A stretch of DNA of 64,000 bases from Silanimonas sp. (lineage in GTDB: Bacteria > Pseudomonadota > Gammaproteobacteria > Xanthomonadales > Xanthomonadaceae). How positions within the stretch are numbered: the stretch's first letter is position 1; each line of letters starts with the position of its first letter. The stretch is from positions 62,001 to 126,000 of the forward strand of contig NZ_JAPZQK010000018.1 of NCBI RefSeq assembly GCF_027530345.1, given 5' to 3'. Shown here one piece after another: positions 16,384 to 26,291 of the stretch. The notes beneath the pieces were generated by a model. It was not told the DNA's origin. It saw only the letters and a program-made list of their open reading frames with translations, and ran no database searches. Both the position numbers and the translations under genes were made by a program.

Positions 16384-17454
16384 ATGTCCGCCATCGCCCT
16401 CGCTGAATCCGCCGCCCGCGACGAGCCCTTCTGTCGCACGGCTTCCCTGCCCGCTACCGACGGCGTCCTCGCCAGCACCCTTTCGCTGCGCCACGCCGGA
16501 CTGCAGCGCGTGAACCTGCGCTGGCGCCTCGTCGGCGCCGCGGGAACCCCGGTACACGCCGTGCTGGGCGGCATTTCCGCGACGCGCCATGTCGCTGCGC
16601 TGCGCGCCGACGAGCCCGAGGGCTGGTGGCAAGTACAGGTGGGTCCGGGCCGGAGCTTCGATCCTTCGCGCTGCCGCGTGCTGAGCTTCGACTGGGTCGG
16701 CCGCGACGGCACGCTCGACGCGCCGATCAGCAGCGCCGACCAGGCCGATGCGCTGGCCGTGCTGCTCGACCACCTCGGCATCGCCCGCCTCGCCTCGATC
16801 GTCGGCAGCAGCTATGGCGCCATGGTGGGCCTCGCTTTCGCCGAACGCTATCCGGCACTGGTCGAGCGTCTTGTCGTGATCAGCGGTGCGGATCGCGCCG
16901 ACCCGTATGCGGCGGCCTGGCGCGCACTGCAGCGCCGAGTGCTGGAACTCGGCCGCGACGGCCCGGAGGCCGTGGCCCTCGCCCGCCAGTTCGCGATGCT
17001 CAGCTACCGCACCCCGGAGGAGTTCGCGGCGCGCTTCGATGCCGAACCGACCTGGGACGGCGACCGCCTGCGCTGCGCCGCGCAGGACTACCTCGACGCC
17101 GCCGGCTCACGCTTCGCCGCGGTGTTCAGCCCCATCGCCTTCCGCCGGCTGTCCGAGTCAATCGACCAGCACCGCGTCGATCCGTCGCGCATCACCACGC
17201 CGACCACCGTCATCGCCGTCGAGCAGGACCGCCTGGTGCCGCTCGATGACCTGCGCCGCCTGTCCCGCCAGCTCGCCGGCACGGCGCGCCTGAAGGTGAT
17301 CCGCTCCATCTATGGCCACGACGCCTTCCTGAAGGAGCCTGAGCAAATCGGCCGCCTCTTAGCGCTGGCGCTCGAGCCGACAGCCGAGGCCGGCCCGTCG
17401 TCGCGCGTTCCCGCTTCCTCTCCCATCGCTTCGTCCCCGCAGGCCCACGCATGA
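16384..17454 (+). CDS. metX: Homoserine O-acyltransferase, MetX-like (likely O-succinyltransferase)
   Basis: 356 aa; ATG 16384 (MSAIALAES) follows CCGGAG, and longer forms would run into the riboswitch. It is an alpha/beta hydrolase-fold acyltransferase with the nucleophile elbow IVGSSYGAMVGL (Ser143) and the catalytic His in YGHDAFLKE. HVIAV-like VIAVEQDRLVPLDD holds the Asp. It activates homoserine at the first committed step of methionine synthesis. Xanthomonas has the same gene before metB, and MetX-fold enzymes there use succinyl-CoA, so succinylation is likely but inferred. It overlaps metB by 4 nt and is under the SAM riboswitch. It is a separate paralog from the SST gene at 51578. Confidence 0.86.
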   Translation: MSAIALAESAARDEPFCRTASLPATDGVLASTLSLRHAGLQRVNLRWRLVGAAGTPVHAVLGGISATRHVAALRADEPEGWWQVQVGPGRSFDPSRCRVLSFDWVGRDGTLDAPISSADQADALAVLLDHLGIARLASIVGSSYGAMVGLAFAERYPALVERLVVISGADRADPYAAAWRALQRRVLELGRDGPEAVALARQFAMLSYRTPEEFAARFDAEPTWDGDRLRCAAQDYLDAAGSRFAAVFSPIAFRRLSESIDQHRVDPSRITTPTTVIAVEQDRLVPLDDLRRLSRQLAGTARLKVIRSIYGHDAFLKEPEQIGRLLALALEPTAEAGPSSRVPASSPIASSPQAHA

Positions 17455-18647
17455 GCAGCTTCGAATCCGCCACCCGCGCCGTCCGCGCCGGCATCGACCG
17501 CGACACCGCCCACGGCGCCGTCGTGCCGCCGATCGTGCTGTCGTCGAACTTCAGCTTCGAGGGCTTCGGCAAGAAGCGCCGTTACGACTACACGCGCAGC
17601 GGCAACCCCACGCGCGACCTGCTGGGCGAGGCGCTCGCCGAGCTCGAGGGCGGCGCCGGCGGCGTGGTCACGGCGACCGGCATGGCGGCGATCACTTTGG
17701 TGCTGAGCCTGCTCGAGCCCGGCCAGCGCCTGGTCGTGCCGCACGATGCCTACGGCGGCAGCTGGCGCCTGTTCAACGCGCTGGCAAAGAAGGGCGCGTT
17801 CGAACTCGTCACCATCGACTTCACCTGTCCGCGCCAGCTCGCTGCCGCGCTCGACCCGGCACCCGCCATCGTCTGGATCGAGACGCCCTCGAACCCGCTG
17901 CTGCGCATCACCGACCTGCGCTTCGTCGCCGAGGCCGCGAAGCGCGTGGGCGCCCTCGTCGTGGTCGACAACACCTTCCTCTCCCCGGCCCTTCAGACGC
18001 CGATCGACTTCGGCGCCGACCTCGTCGTGCATTCCACGACGAAGTACATCAACGGCCACAGCGACGTGGTGGGCGGCGCCGTCGTCGCGAAGACGCCCGA
18101 ACTGCACGAGCGCCTCACCTGGTGGGCGAACGCGCTGGGCCTCACCGGCTCGCCCTTCGATGCCTTCCTGACCCTGCGCGGCCTGCGCACGCTCGACGCC
18201 CGCCTGCGCGTGCACGAAGAGAACGCCCACGGACTGCTCGACCTGCTGGTCGGCCATGAAGCCGTTGCCGCGGTGCACTACCCGGGGCTGGCCTCGCACA
18301 CGGGCCATGCGCTGGCCGCGCGCCAGCAGAAGGGCTTCGGCGCGATGCTGAGCTTCGAGCTTCGCGGCGGCGAAGCGGCCGCCCGCGCCTTCTGCGACGG
18401 GCTGGACTGCTTCACCCTGGCCGAATCGCTCGGCGGCGTCGAAAGCCTCGTTGCCCACCCGCCGACCATGACCCACGCGGCAATGACCGCCGAAGCCCGC
18501 GCCGCCGCCGGCATCCGCGACGGCCTACTGCGGCTCTCGGTCGGCATCGAGCACGTGCGCGACTTGCGCGCGGATCTGGCCGGCGGGCTGGAGCGCGCTG
18601 CGCAGATCGCGGAGAGCCGCGCCGTTCGCGAGGCCGTAATCGCCTGA
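17451..18647 (+). CDS. metB: Cystathionine gamma-synthase (trans-sulfuration PLP enzyme)
   Basis: 398 aa, Cys/Met-metabolism PLP family. [68 protein letters not shown] and the PLP-lysine segment [16 protein letters not shown] (Lys198) are present, as is [18 protein letters not shown] near the C-terminus. It joins cysteine to acyl-homoserine to give cystathionine. The ATGA overlap with metX and the riboswitch context favour this role. Direct sulfhydrylation (MetZ) or cystathionine gamma-lyase activity cannot be excluded from sequence alone. Confidence 0.87.
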   Translation: MSSFESATRAVRAGIDRDTAHGAVVPPIVLSSNFSFEGFGKKRRYDYTRSGNPTRDLLGEALAELEGGAGGVVTATGMAAITLVLSLLEPGQRLVVPHDAYGGSWRLFNALAKKGAFELVTIDFTCPRQLAAALDPAPAIVWIETPSNPLLRITDLRFVAEAAKRVGALVVVDNTFLSPALQTPIDFGADLVVHSTTKYINGHSDVVGGAVVAKTPELHERLTWWANALGLTGSPFDAFLTLRGLRTLDARLRVHEENAHGLLDLLVGHEAVAAVHYPGLASHTGHALAARQQKGFGAMLSFELRGGEAAARAFCDGLDCFTLAESLGGVESLVAHPPTMTHAAMTAEARAAAGIRDGLLRLSVGIEHVRDLRADLAGGLERAAQIAESRAVREAVIA

Positions 18648-18653
18648 ATTTGC

Positions 18654-18659
18654 TAGGCT
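18654..18659 (+). promoter_or_regulatory. Candidate extended -10 box (TGCTAGGCT) for valS
   Basis: TAGGCT preceded by TTTGC lies 52 nt before the valS start, just after the metB stop. The same GCTAG pattern precedes proS (24391). No clear -35 box is visible. Confidence 0.3.
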
Positions 18660-18711
18660 TGGCGCCCTTTTTCGACCTTTGGACCGGCCCGAAACGCCGG
18701 TCGCGCGCCGC

Positions 18712-21615
18712 ATGGACAAGAGCTTCGAGCCGAGCACCTTCGAATCCCGCTGGTATGCCCACTGGGAGGGCACCGGCCTGTTCAAGCCCTCGGGCGACGC
18801 CGCCAAGCCGGCCTACAGCATTCTGCTGCCGCCGCCGAACGTCACCGGCACGCTGCACATGGGCCACGCGTTCCAGCACACGCTGATGGACACGCTGGTG
18901 CGCTACCACCGCATGCGCGGCTTCGACACCCTGTGGCAGCTCGGCACCGACCACGCCGGCATCGCCACCGAGATGGTGGTCTCGCGCAACCTCCATCTGG
19001 CCGGCCAGGGCGAGACCCGCGACAGCCTCGGCCGCGAGGCCTTCGTCGGAAAGGTCTGGGAGTGGAAGAAGGAATCCGGCGACACCATCGAGCGCCAGAT
19101 GCGGCGCATGGGCAGCTCCGGCGACTGGTCGCGCAGCGTCTTCACCATGGACCCGATGCCGTCCAAGGCCGTCGTCGAGACCTTCGTGAAGCTGTATGAG
19201 CAGGGCCTGATCTACCGCGGCCAGAAGCTGGTCAACTGGGACCCGGTGCTGAAGACCGCGATCTCCGACCTCGAAGTGGTGAGCGAGGAAGAGAGCGGCC
19301 ACCTGTGGTCGATCCGCTACCCGCTCGTCGACGCCACCTACGAGCACGTCGAAACCGATGCCGACGGCGTGGAAACGCGCGAAACGCGCGACTACCTGGT
19401 CGTCGCTACGACCCGCCCGGAGACCCTGCTCGGCGACGTCGCCGTGATGGTGCACCCGGAGGACGAACGCTACGCCCACCTCGTCGGCCAGCAGGTGCGC
19501 CTGCCGCTCTGCGACCGCACGATCCCGGTGATCGCCGACGACTACGTCGACCGCGCCTTCGGCACCGGCGTGGTGAAGGTCACCCCGGCGCACGACTTCA
19601 ACGACTACGCGGTCGGCCAGCGCCACGGCCTGCCGATGATCAACATCCTTTCGAAAGAAGCGAAGATCGTCAGCAATTCATCTGCCGACTGGCACATGAA
19701 CCAGACCACCACCAACCCGGCAGAGAACCGCAACCGAGTTTCTGGCGTCGTCGATGTTTCGGGCGACATCGGCATCCCTGAGAAGTACTGGGGCTTGGAT
19801 CGCTTCGATGCTCGCAAGTTGGTCGTGGAAGACCTCGACACCCAGGGTCTTCTCGTCGAAGCCAAGCCGCACAAGCTGATGGTGCCGCGCGGCGACCGCA
19901 CCGGCCAGGTCATCGAGCCCTACCTCACGGACCAGTGGTTCGTGAAGATGGACGAGTTCGCCAAGAAGGGCCTTGATGCCGTCGAGAGCGGCCGCGTGCG
20001 CTTCGTGCCGGAGAACTGGATCAACACCTACCGGCACTGGCTGGAGAACATCCAGGACTGGTGCATCAGCCGCCAGCTCTGGTGGGGCCACCGCATCCCG
20101 GCGTGGTACGACGATTCGGGCAAGGTCTACGTCGGTCGCGACGAGGCCGCGGTGCGCGCCACGCATGGCCTCGCCGCCGACATCGCGCTGCGGCAGGACA
20201 GCGACGTGCTGGAGACGTGGTTCAGCTCGGCGATCTGGCCGCATTCGACCATGGGCTGGCCGGACGCGGACGCGATGGCGGAGCGCGGCTTCGACCGCTA
20301 CCTGCCCTCGTCGGTGCTGGTCACCGGCTTCGACATCATCTTCTTCTGGGTCGCCCGGATGATCATGATGACCGAGCACTTCACCGGCGACGTCCCCTTC
20401 AAGGACGTCTACATCACCGGCCTCGTCCGCGACAAGGACGGCCAAAAGATGTCGAAGTCGAAGGGCAACGTGCTCGATCCGATCGACCTGATCGACGGCA
20501 TCAGCATCGAGGCGCTCGTCGCCAAGCGCACCAGCGGCCTGATGAAGCCCACGGACGCGCCGAAAATCGAGAAGGCCACGCGCAAGGAATTCCCGGAAGG
20601 CATCCCGGCCTTCGGTGCCGATGCGCTGCGCTTCACCTTCGCCTCGCTGGCCACGCACGGCCGCGACATCAAGTTCGACCTCGCCCGCTGCGAGGGCTAC
20701 AAGAACTTCTGCAACAAGCTGTGGAACGCCGCGCGCTTCGTGCTGATGAACACCGAGGGCTTCAGCGCCTCGGGCGTGCCGGTGCCGACGACCGACGCCG
20801 AGCGCTGGATCCTCGACCGCCTCCAGCAGCTGCTGCGCGAAGTCGAAACGCAGTTCGCCGCCTACCGCTTCGATCTCGCCTCCCAGGCGATGTACGAGTT
20901 CGTCTGGAACGAGGTCTGCGACTGGTTCCTCGAACTCAGCAAGCCGGCCTTGCAGGGCAGCGACGACGCTGCGATCGCGTCCACGCGCCACACCCTGCTC
21001 TACGTGATCGAGCAGAGCCTGCGCGTGCTGCACCCGCTGATCCCGTTCGTCACCGAGGAGATCTGGTCGCACATCGCGCCGAAGCTCGGTCTGGCCGGCG
21101 GCTCGATCAGCGTGCAGGCCTATCCGCAGTTCGATGCCGCACTCACCGACGCCCGCGCCGCTGCCGACATCGAGTGGCTGAAGGCCGCGATCACCGCACT
21201 GCGCTCGGTGCGAAGCCAGCTCGGCGTGCCGCCGGGCAAGGCCGTGCCCCTGCTGCTCGCCGGCAAGGGCGATGCCGCGCAGATCGAACGCCACGCCGGT
21301 GGCCTGAAGTTCCTCGCCAAGCTCGAGTCAATCGACTGGGTGCAGGGCGAACCGCCGGCCGCCGCGGCCGCGGTGCTCGGCGAACTCACCCTGCTGGTGC
21401 CGCTGGCCGGCCTCGTCGACCTCGACGCCGAACGCGTCCGTCTCGACAAGGAGATCAAGCGCGTCGAGGGCGAGATCGCCAAGTGCAACGCCAAGCTCGG
21501 CTCGGAGACCTTCGTGGCCAACGCGCCGGCCGCGGTCGTCGAGCAGGAGCGCAAGCGCCTCGCCGAGTGGACGACGATGCTGGACGGCCTCAAGGCCAAC
21601 CGCAGCCGACTGTGA
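18712..21615 (+). CDS. valS: Valyl-tRNA synthetase
   Basis: 967 aa class I synthetase. The HIGH motif is in [16 protein letters not shown] (about 41-55) and the KMSKS motif in [15 protein letters not shown] (about 579-583). The editing domain has [19 protein letters not shown], and [20 protein letters not shown] is conserved. A C-terminal coiled-coil tRNA-binding arm is present ([20 protein letters not shown]). Start ATG 18712 ([10 protein letters not shown]) is preferred over an upstream non-ATG codon at 18679. A stretch of about 40 residues at 19670-19790, inside the editing domain's variable loop, has visibly lower GC and unusual codons for this genome. Confidence 0.96.
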   Translation: MDKSFEPSTFESRWYAHWEGTGLFKPSGDAAKPAYSILLPPPNVTGTLHMGHAFQHTLMDTLVRYHRMRGFDTLWQLGTDHAGIATEMVVSRNLHLAGQGETRDSLGREAFVGKVWEWKKESGDTIERQMRRMGSSGDWSRSVFTMDPMPSKAVVETFVKLYEQGLIYRGQKLVNWDPVLKTAISDLEVVSEEESGHLWSIRYPLVDATYEHVETDADGVETRETRDYLVVATTRPETLLGDVAVMVHPEDERYAHLVGQQVRLPLCDRTIPVIADDYVDRAFGTGVVKVTPAHDFNDYAVGQRHGLPMINILSKEAKIVSNSSADWHMNQTTTNPAENRNRVSGVVDVSGDIGIPEKYWGLDRFDARKLVVEDLDTQGLLVEAKPHKLMVPRGDRTGQVIEPYLTDQWFVKMDEFAKKGLDAVESGRVRFVPENWINTYRHWLENIQDWCISRQLWWGHRIPAWYDDSGKVYVGRDEAAVRATHGLAADIALRQDSDVLETWFSSAIWPHSTMGWPDADAMAERGFDRYLPSSVLVTGFDIIFFWVARMIMMTEHFTGDVPFKDVYITGLVRDKDGQKMSKSKGNVLDPIDLIDGISIEALVAKRTSGLMKPTDAPKIEKATRKEFPEGIPAFGADALRFTFASLATHGRDIKFDLARCEGYKNFCNKLWNAARFVLMNTEGFSASGVPVPTTDAERWILDRLQQLLREVETQFAAYRFDLASQAMYEFVWNEVCDWFLELSKPALQGSDDAAIASTRHTLLYVIEQSLRVLHPLIPFVTEEIWSHIAPKLGLAGGSISVQAYPQFDAALTDARAAADIEWLKAAITALRSVRSQLGVPPGKAVPLLLAGKGDAAQIERHAGGLKFLAKLESIDWVQGEPPAAAAAVLGELTLLVPLAGLVDLDAERVRLDKEIKRVEGEIAKCNAKLGSETFVANAPAAVVEQERKRLAEWTTMLDGLKANRSRL

Positions 21616-21670
21616 ACCGGCGCCTGCCGCGCACTGGCAGGCTCCACCGCTTTCGGGCAGGGTGCGCCGC

Positions 21671-22327
21671 ATGACCGACCTCAGCCTCCACGGCCTCGCC
21701 CATGCCCTGCGTGACGAACGCTGGAGCGCCATCACGCACGGCGCCGGCGCCGTTCTCGGCGCGGTCGGAGGCATCGTACTGATCACGTTGGCGGCGCTTT
21801 GGGGCGACGGCTGGCAGCTCGCCAGCGCGATCGTCTTCAGCGTCACGCTGATCCTGCTCTACACAGCCTCGGCGTTCTACCACGCAGCTCCCTTCAAGAC
21901 GGCGCTGAAAGCGCGCCTGAAGGTGCTCGACCATTGCGCGATCTACCTGCTGATCGCCGGCACGTACACCCCGATCTCGCTGGTCGGTCTGCGCGAGCAC
22001 GGCGGCTGGTGGCTGTTCGGTGCGATCTGGACGCTCGCGGTCGGCGGCGTGGTGTTCAAGCTTCTCACTCGCGGCCGCTTCAAGCTGCTGTCGACGCTGA
22101 TCTACATCGCCATGGGTTGGCTGGCCATCGTGGCGATCAAGCCGATGACCGAACAGCTCAGCACCTGGGCGCTGGTCTGGATCTTCTCCGGCGGCGTGGC
22201 CTACACGCTCGGAACCCTGTTCTACATGAGCCGCCGCATCCGCTACACGCACACGATCTGGCACGGCTTTGTGCTGGCGGGCAGCGCACTCCACTTCGCC
22301 GCCGTCGCCACCCAGGTCTGGGCCTGA
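21671..22327 (+). CDS. Hemolysin III family membrane protein (YqfA-like)
   Basis: 218 aa with seven predicted membrane segments, the PAQR/HlyIII pattern. Conserved motifs are SAITHGAGAVLGAVGGIVLI in segment 1, LYTASAFYHAA after segment 2, LDHCAIYLLIAGTYTPISLV in segment 3 and HTIWHGFVLAGSALHFAAV in the last segment; the His/Asp/Ser residues form the family's metal site. Members are widespread in bacteria, and the cytolysin label comes from one Bacillus cereus protein, so a hemolytic role should not be assumed. Start ATG 21671. Confidence 0.9.
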   Translation: MTDLSLHGLAHALRDERWSAITHGAGAVLGAVGGIVLITLAALWGDGWQLASAIVFSVTLILLYTASAFYHAAPFKTALKARLKVLDHCAIYLLIAGTYTPISLVGLREHGGWWLFGAIWTLAVGGVVFKLLTRGRFKLLSTLIYIAMGWLAIVAIKPMTEQLSTWALVWIFSGGVAYTLGTLFYMSRRIRYTHTIWHGFVLAGSALHFAAVATQVWA

Positions 22328-22329
22328 GC

Positions 22330-22818
22330 TCAGGCCGGCGGTGCCGAGCCCGGCGCCACCAGTTCCAAGGCCATGACGATCGCGTCCTCGCGACCGTCCT
22401 TCGCCGGGTAGTAGCGCGGCCGCTGCCCGATCTTCAGGAATCCCTCGCTCGCGTAGAGCGCGATCGCATTCGGGTTCGAAGGCCGCACCTCGAGGAACAC
22501 GCGGTCGGCCATGTGCCAACGCGCGAGATCGATCATCCGCCGCAACAGGCGACGGCCGAGGCCATGCCCCTGCCAAGCTGGATCGACGCAGAGGTTCAGC
22601 AGATGCGCTTCATCGGCACCGACGCTGAGCACGCCATAGCCCATGAGGCCCTCAGGCGATTCCGCCACCCAGCAGGCATAGCCCGCGCCGAGGCAGTCGC
22701 GGAAGATCCCGGCCGTCCAGGGGAAGGCATAGGCCCGCTCCTCCATGGCCGCCACCAGGGGCACGTCGACCTGCCGCATCGGACGGAATTGCACCGCCTG
22801 CTGCAGCTGCGCCGCCAA
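22330..22818 (-). CDS. rimI: [Ribosomal protein S18]-alanine N-acetyltransferase
   Basis: 162 aa GNAT acetyltransferase. RPMRQVDVPLVAAMEERAYA, FPWTAGIFRDCLGAGYACWV, AHLLNLCVDPAWQGHGLGRR (acetyl-CoA loop Q-x-x-G-x-G-R/A), VFLEVRPSNPNAIALYASEG and GQRPRYYPAKDGREDAIVM match RimI closely. RimI acetylates the N-terminal Ala of ribosomal protein S18. It lies 3 nt after a small gene that resembles holD; E. coli also has holD-rimI. Confidence 0.92.
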   Translation of the reverse strand: MAAQLQQAVQFRPMRQVDVPLVAAMEERAYAFPWTAGIFRDCLGAGYACWVAESPEGLMGYGVLSVGADEAHLLNLCVDPAWQGHGLGRRLLRRMIDLARWHMADRVFLEVRPSNPNAIALYASEGFLKIGQRPRYYPAKDGREDAIVMALELVAPGSAPPA

Positions 22819-22821
22819 GGC

Positions 22822-23073
22822 TCAGCCCCCGCGGCGCCAGTCGCGCACGCGCCGCCAGAGGGCGCGCTTGAAGGCGGCATCGCCGGGCCGGCCCTGCGGC
22901 GACGGCCATTCGGCCCACAGCGCGCCGACCCAGCGCTCCAGCCCACCGCGCAAGCGAGGCGGCAGCGCCATGGCGGCCAAGGGCTCGGCCATTCCGGCAC
23001 TGGCTGAGCGCCGTTGCACCGGCGCATGGCCCAAGGCCTCCAGCACGCGGCGCTGCAGCGGCGACCAGGTCAC
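22822..23073 (-). CDS. Small HolD-like protein (candidate DNA polymerase III psi subunit)
   Basis: 83 aa from a GTG that overlaps the pssA stop (GTGA). The N-terminal WSPLQRRVLEALGHAPVQRR resembles the start of psi (RDWQLQQLGITQW...R), the short region that binds chi. The rest is rich in Ala, Arg, Trp and Gly and has no further recognisable motif. The main support is position: it sits directly before rimI, as holD does in E. coli. Psi diverges fast, so homology is uncertain. It could be an unrelated small protein. Confidence 0.45.
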   Translation of the reverse strand: MTWSPLQRRVLEALGHAPVQRRSASAGMAEPLAAMALPPRLRGGLERWVGALWAEWPSPQGRPGDAAFKRALWRRVRDWRRGG

Positions 23074-23849
23074 GCCGAGGCCGCTGCCGAGCGACGACGC
23101 TGCCACAGCCAGCCGATCGGGCCACTGAGGATGTAGACGATCGCGACGGCGAAGATGACCTTCGGCGCGTCGATGAGCAGCGCCACCAGCACGGCGACCA
23201 CCAGCACCATGAACCAGAACGGCACGCGGTCGCCGGGCCAGCCCTTGAAGCTGAAGAAGCGGATCCGGCTCACCATCAGCAGCGCGCACGCGGTCGTGAC
23301 GGCCAGGGCCACCCAGCGCATCTCGTCGCCGCTCCAGCCCAGCTCGGTGAAGCACCAGACCACGCTGATCATCGTGCCGGCCGACGCCGGGCTGGCGAGG
23401 CCGATGAACCAGCGCTTGTCCGTGCTGCCCGCCGAGACGTTGAAGCGGGCCAGGCGAAGCGCGGCGCAGGCCACGTACAGGAAGGCCGCCGCCCAGCCCA
23501 CCTTGCCCCAGACACCGCCATCAAGCGCGAGCTGGGCCAGGGCCCAGTGGTACATCACCAGAGCGGGCGCCATGCCGAAGCTGAGCAGATCGGACAGCGA
23601 GTCGTACTGCACGCCGAACTCGCTGGTCGTGCCGGTCATGCGCGCCACGCGGCCGTCGAGGCCGTCGAACACGCCCGCGACGATCACCGCGATGCACGCC
23701 GCCTCGAAGCGGCCATTTGCCGCGGCCAGGATCGCGTAGAAGCCCGCGAACATGTTCGCCGTGGTCAGCAGGTTGGGCAGCAGGTAGATGTGGCGGCTGC
23801 GCGGTCGCGGCGGCGCGGCGGGGGCGAGATCGTCGGGCTTGGGGTCCAT
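23070..23849 (-). CDS. pssA: CDP-diacylglycerol-serine O-phosphatidyltransferase
   Basis: 259 aa membrane enzyme. The CDP-alcohol phosphatidyltransferase signature D-G-x2-A-R-x8-G-x3-D-x3-D is seen as FDGLDGRVARMTGTTSEFG followed by VQYDSLSD. It is preceded by LLPNLLTTANMFAGFYAILA, typical of PssA type II. There are about seven membrane segments. It makes phosphatidylserine, the precursor of phosphatidylethanolamine. Start ATG 23849 (MDPKPDDL) was chosen; the region upstream in frame has no coding character. The stop overlaps the next gene. Confidence 0.92.
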   Translation of the reverse strand: MDPKPDDLAPAAPPRPRSRHIYLLPNLLTTANMFAGFYAILAAANGRFEAACIAVIVAGVFDGLDGRVARMTGTTSEFGVQYDSLSDLLSFGMAPALVMYHWALAQLALDGGVWGKVGWAAAFLYVACAALRLARFNVSAGSTDKRWFIGLASPASAGTMISVVWCFTELGWSGDEMRWVALAVTTACALLMVSRIRFFSFKGWPGDRVPFWFMVLVVAVLVALLIDAPKVIFAVAIVYILSGPIGWLWQRRRSAAASA

Positions 23850-23936
23850 GGCGCGAGTGTAGCCGGTGGGCCGCCTGCCCTGCCCCATCCGGCCCGATGG
23901 CGCTACCATGCGGGGAGTCCTGTTGGAGCGGTCCCC

Positions 23937-24362
23937 ATGCGTTTGCTTGCCGGCCTGATCACCGTCGCCCTTTTCGCTGCCACCCCTGCCCTGAATGCCC
24001 AGGATCCGGTGTACACGTGGGTGGACGCCAATGGCGTGCGCCATTACGCCCAGACCCCGCCAGACGGGGTGCAGTACGAAACCCGTGGCATCCGCGACCG
24101 GACGGTGGGCACTGAAGCGGGGCGCGCTCCCGCGGCCCCGACGCGCACCACCGAGGAAGTGATCGCCTGCGACCGCGCCCGGGTGGCGTTGCAGCAGCTC
24201 AGTGGCTCGGCGCTCGTGGAAATGGACAAGGACGGCGACGGCAAGCCCGAGCCGCTGACGCCGGAAGAGAAGGCCCAGCAGCGTCGCCTGAGCGAGCAGG
24301 CCGTCGCAGCCTACTGCCCGCGCGAGGGAGAGGACGCCCCGGCCGCCTCGCCGCAGGGCTGA
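23937..24362 (+). CDS. DUF4124-domain periplasmic protein
   Basis: 141 aa. A signal peptide (MRLLAGLITVALFAATPALN) is followed by the DUF4124 motif VYTWVDANGVRHYAQTPPDG (about 26-45), a small beta domain common in gammaproteobacterial exported proteins. The remainder is polar, with an EF-hand-like DKDGDGKPEPLT segment (about 102-113). Function unknown. Promoter-like CGCTACCAT lies about 30 nt upstream. It is divergent from pssA and followed by proS. Confidence 0.8.
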   Translation: MRLLAGLITVALFAATPALNAQDPVYTWVDANGVRHYAQTPPDGVQYETRGIRDRTVGTEAGRAPAAPTRTTEEVIACDRARVALQQLSGSALVEMDKDGDGKPEPLTPEEKAQQRRLSEQAVAAYCPREGEDAPAASPQG

Positions 24363-24392
24363 GTTCTGCGGGCCAAGGCTCGCGCCGGGCGC

Positions 24393-24398
24393 TAGAAT
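24393..24398 (+). promoter_or_regulatory. Candidate -10 box (TAGAAT) for proS
   Basis: GCGCTAGAATGCGGG stands 31 nt before the proS start, in the 66-nt gap after the DUF4124 gene. TAGAAT is a good -10 match; the -35 region is GC-rich and not recognisable. Confidence 0.4.
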
Positions 24399-24428
24399 GC
24401 GGGCTTTGCGTCTTCAGAACGAGCCCGC

Positions 24429-26147
24429 ATGCGCCTTTCGCAGTTCCACCTCAGCACCACCAAGGAAACCCCCGCCGACGCCGAAGTCATCAGCCACCAG
24501 CTGATGCTGCGGGCGGGGATGATCAAGAAGCTCGGCGCCGGTCTCTACACCTGGACCCCGCTCGGCTTGCGCGCCCTGCGCAAAGTGGAATCCGTGGTGC
24601 GCGAGGAAATGGAGCGCGCCGGCGCGATCGAAGTGCTGATGCCGGCCGTGCAGCCCAAGGAGCTGTGGGAAGAAACCGGCCGCTGGGCCAAGTTCGGCGG
24701 CCAGCTGCTGAAGATCACTGATCGCAAGCAGCAGGAATACTGCTTCGGCCCGACGCACGAGGAAGTCATCACCGACTTCGCGCGCCAGGAGCTGGCCAGC
24801 TACAAGCAGCTGCCGAAGAACTTCTTCCAGATCCAGACCAAGTTCCGCGACGAGATCCGCCCGCGCTTCGGCGTGATGCGCGCCCGCGAGTTCCTGATGA
24901 AGGACGCGTACTCGTTCCACGTCACGCCCGACTGCATGGCGCGCGAGTACCAGAACATGTATGACGCCTACACGCGCATCTTCACGCGCCTGGGCTTGAT
25001 GTTCCGCGCCGTGAACGCCGACACCGGCGCCATCGGCGGTTCGGCCTCGCACGAGTTCCATGTTCTGGCTGATTCGGGCGAGGACGCCATCGCGTTCTCC
25101 GACACCTCGCAGTACGCCGCGAACGTGGAGTTGGCTGAGGCGGTGGCTCCCGCCGCGCCGCGCACTGCCGCTTCGGAAACCATGACCAAGGTGGCCACGC
25201 CGACGCAGAGGACCTGCGAAGCTGTGGCCGAGCTGCTGGGCCTGCCGCTGACGCGCGCCGTGAAGTCGGTGGCCGTGGTCGGTGATGCGAAGGTGCTGGG
25301 CGGCACGGGCTTCGTGCTGGCTCTCGTCCGCGGCGACCACGTCGTCAACGAGATCAAGCTGTCGAAGATCGCCGGTCTCGCCGAGCACCGGCTGGCCACC
25401 GAAGAGGAAATCCGCGCCCACCTCGGCGCCTCGCCGGGCTTCCTGGGCCCGGTCGCGCCGAAGCAGCCGATCACCGTCGTCGCTGATCGCACGGTCGCCG
25501 CAATGGCCGACTTCGTGGTCGGCGCCAACGAGGACGGCTTCCACCTCGCCGGCGTGAACTTCGGCCGCGACCTGACCGAGCCGACGCTCGTCGCCGACAT
25601 CCGCAACGTGGTCGAAGGCGACCCTTCGCCGGACGGCCACGGCACGATCAAGCTGGCCCGCGGCATCGAGGTCGGCCACGTGTTCCAGCTCGGCCAGAAG
25701 TACGCCGAGGCGATGAAGGCCACGGTGTTGAACGCCGAAGGCAAGGCCCAGGTCATGTACATGGGCTGCTACGGCATCGGCGTCTCGCGCATCGTCGCCG
25801 CGGGCATCGAGCAGAACTTCGACGCCAGCGGCATCCGCTGGCCGGAGGCGATGGCGCCCTGGCGCGTCGCGGTCTGCATGATCAACCCGAAGGCCGACGC
25901 GACGGTCACCGCCGCCGCCGAGGCGCTGTACAACGACCTCGCCGCCCGCGGCGTCGAGGTGGTGCTCGACGATCGCGGCCTGCGCCCCGGCCAGATGTTC
26001 GCCGACATCGAACTCATCGGCCTCCCGCACCGCGTCGTCGTGTCCGAACGCGGACTGGCGGCGGGCACCTTCGAGTACCGCGCCCGCTCGGCGGCTGAAT
26101 CGGAGAACCTCAGCCGCGAGCAGGTGTTCGAGCGCCTCGGCCTGTAA
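24429..26147 (+). CDS. proS: Prolyl-tRNA synthetase (bacterial type, with editing domain)
   Basis: 572 aa class II synthetase. Motif 1 ([20 protein letters not shown]), motif 2 ([20 protein letters not shown]) and motif 3 ([17 protein letters not shown]) are present. The inserted editing domain occupies about residues 225-400 and contains [22 protein letters not shown]-terminal anticodon-binding domain follows ([20 protein letters not shown]). The length and the insertion match the E. coli-type enzyme. A strong terminator follows at 26169. Confidence 0.96.
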   Translation: MRLSQFHLSTTKETPADAEVISHQLMLRAGMIKKLGAGLYTWTPLGLRALRKVESVVREEMERAGAIEVLMPAVQPKELWEETGRWAKFGGQLLKITDRKQQEYCFGPTHEEVITDFARQELASYKQLPKNFFQIQTKFRDEIRPRFGVMRAREFLMKDAYSFHVTPDCMAREYQNMYDAYTRIFTRLGLMFRAVNADTGAIGGSASHEFHVLADSGEDAIAFSDTSQYAANVELAEAVAPAAPRTAASETMTKVATPTQRTCEAVAELLGLPLTRAVKSVAVVGDAKVLGGTGFVLALVRGDHVVNEIKLSKIAGLAEHRLATEEEIRAHLGASPGFLGPVAPKQPITVVADRTVAAMADFVVGANEDGFHLAGVNFGRDLTEPTLVADIRNVVEGDPSPDGHGTIKLARGIEVGHVFQLGQKYAEAMKATVLNAEGKAQVMYMGCYGIGVSRIVAAGIEQNFDASGIRWPEAMAPWRVAVCMINPKADATVTAAAEALYNDLAARGVEVVLDDRGLRPGQMFADIELIGLPHRVVVSERGLAAGTFEYRARSAAESENLSREQVFERLGL

Positions 26148-26168
26148 TCCCCTCGAAAACCGTTCCAC

Positions 26169-26198
26169 GAAAACGCCGCGCCCGTCGCGGCGTTTTCA
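26169..26198 (+). terminator. Rho-independent terminator of proS
   Basis: AAAACGCCGCG and CGCGGCGTTTT form an 11-bp stem around CCCGT, followed by CATTT. It begins 22 nt after the proS stop. Confidence 0.88.
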
Positions 26199-26231
26199 TT
26201 TCCGTCGCGGCTGATTACCATCGGGATTCCT

Positions 26232-26257
26232 CCGGATTATCGGTTCCGATAATCCGG
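26232..26257. promoter_or_regulatory. Perfect 12-bp inverted repeat upstream of the H-NS gene
   Basis: CCGGATTATCGG and CCGATAATCCGG are exact reverse complements separated by TT. The right arm contains GATAAT, a good -10 hexamer, and the repeat ends 34 nt before the H-NS start. A dimeric repressor bound here would cover the promoter, so autoregulation or control by another factor is likely. The repeat lacks a T-run and does not look like a terminator. Confidence 0.6.
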
Positions 26258-26291
26258 ATAACCCCTACCCACACCCCGCAAGGAGCCCCGA

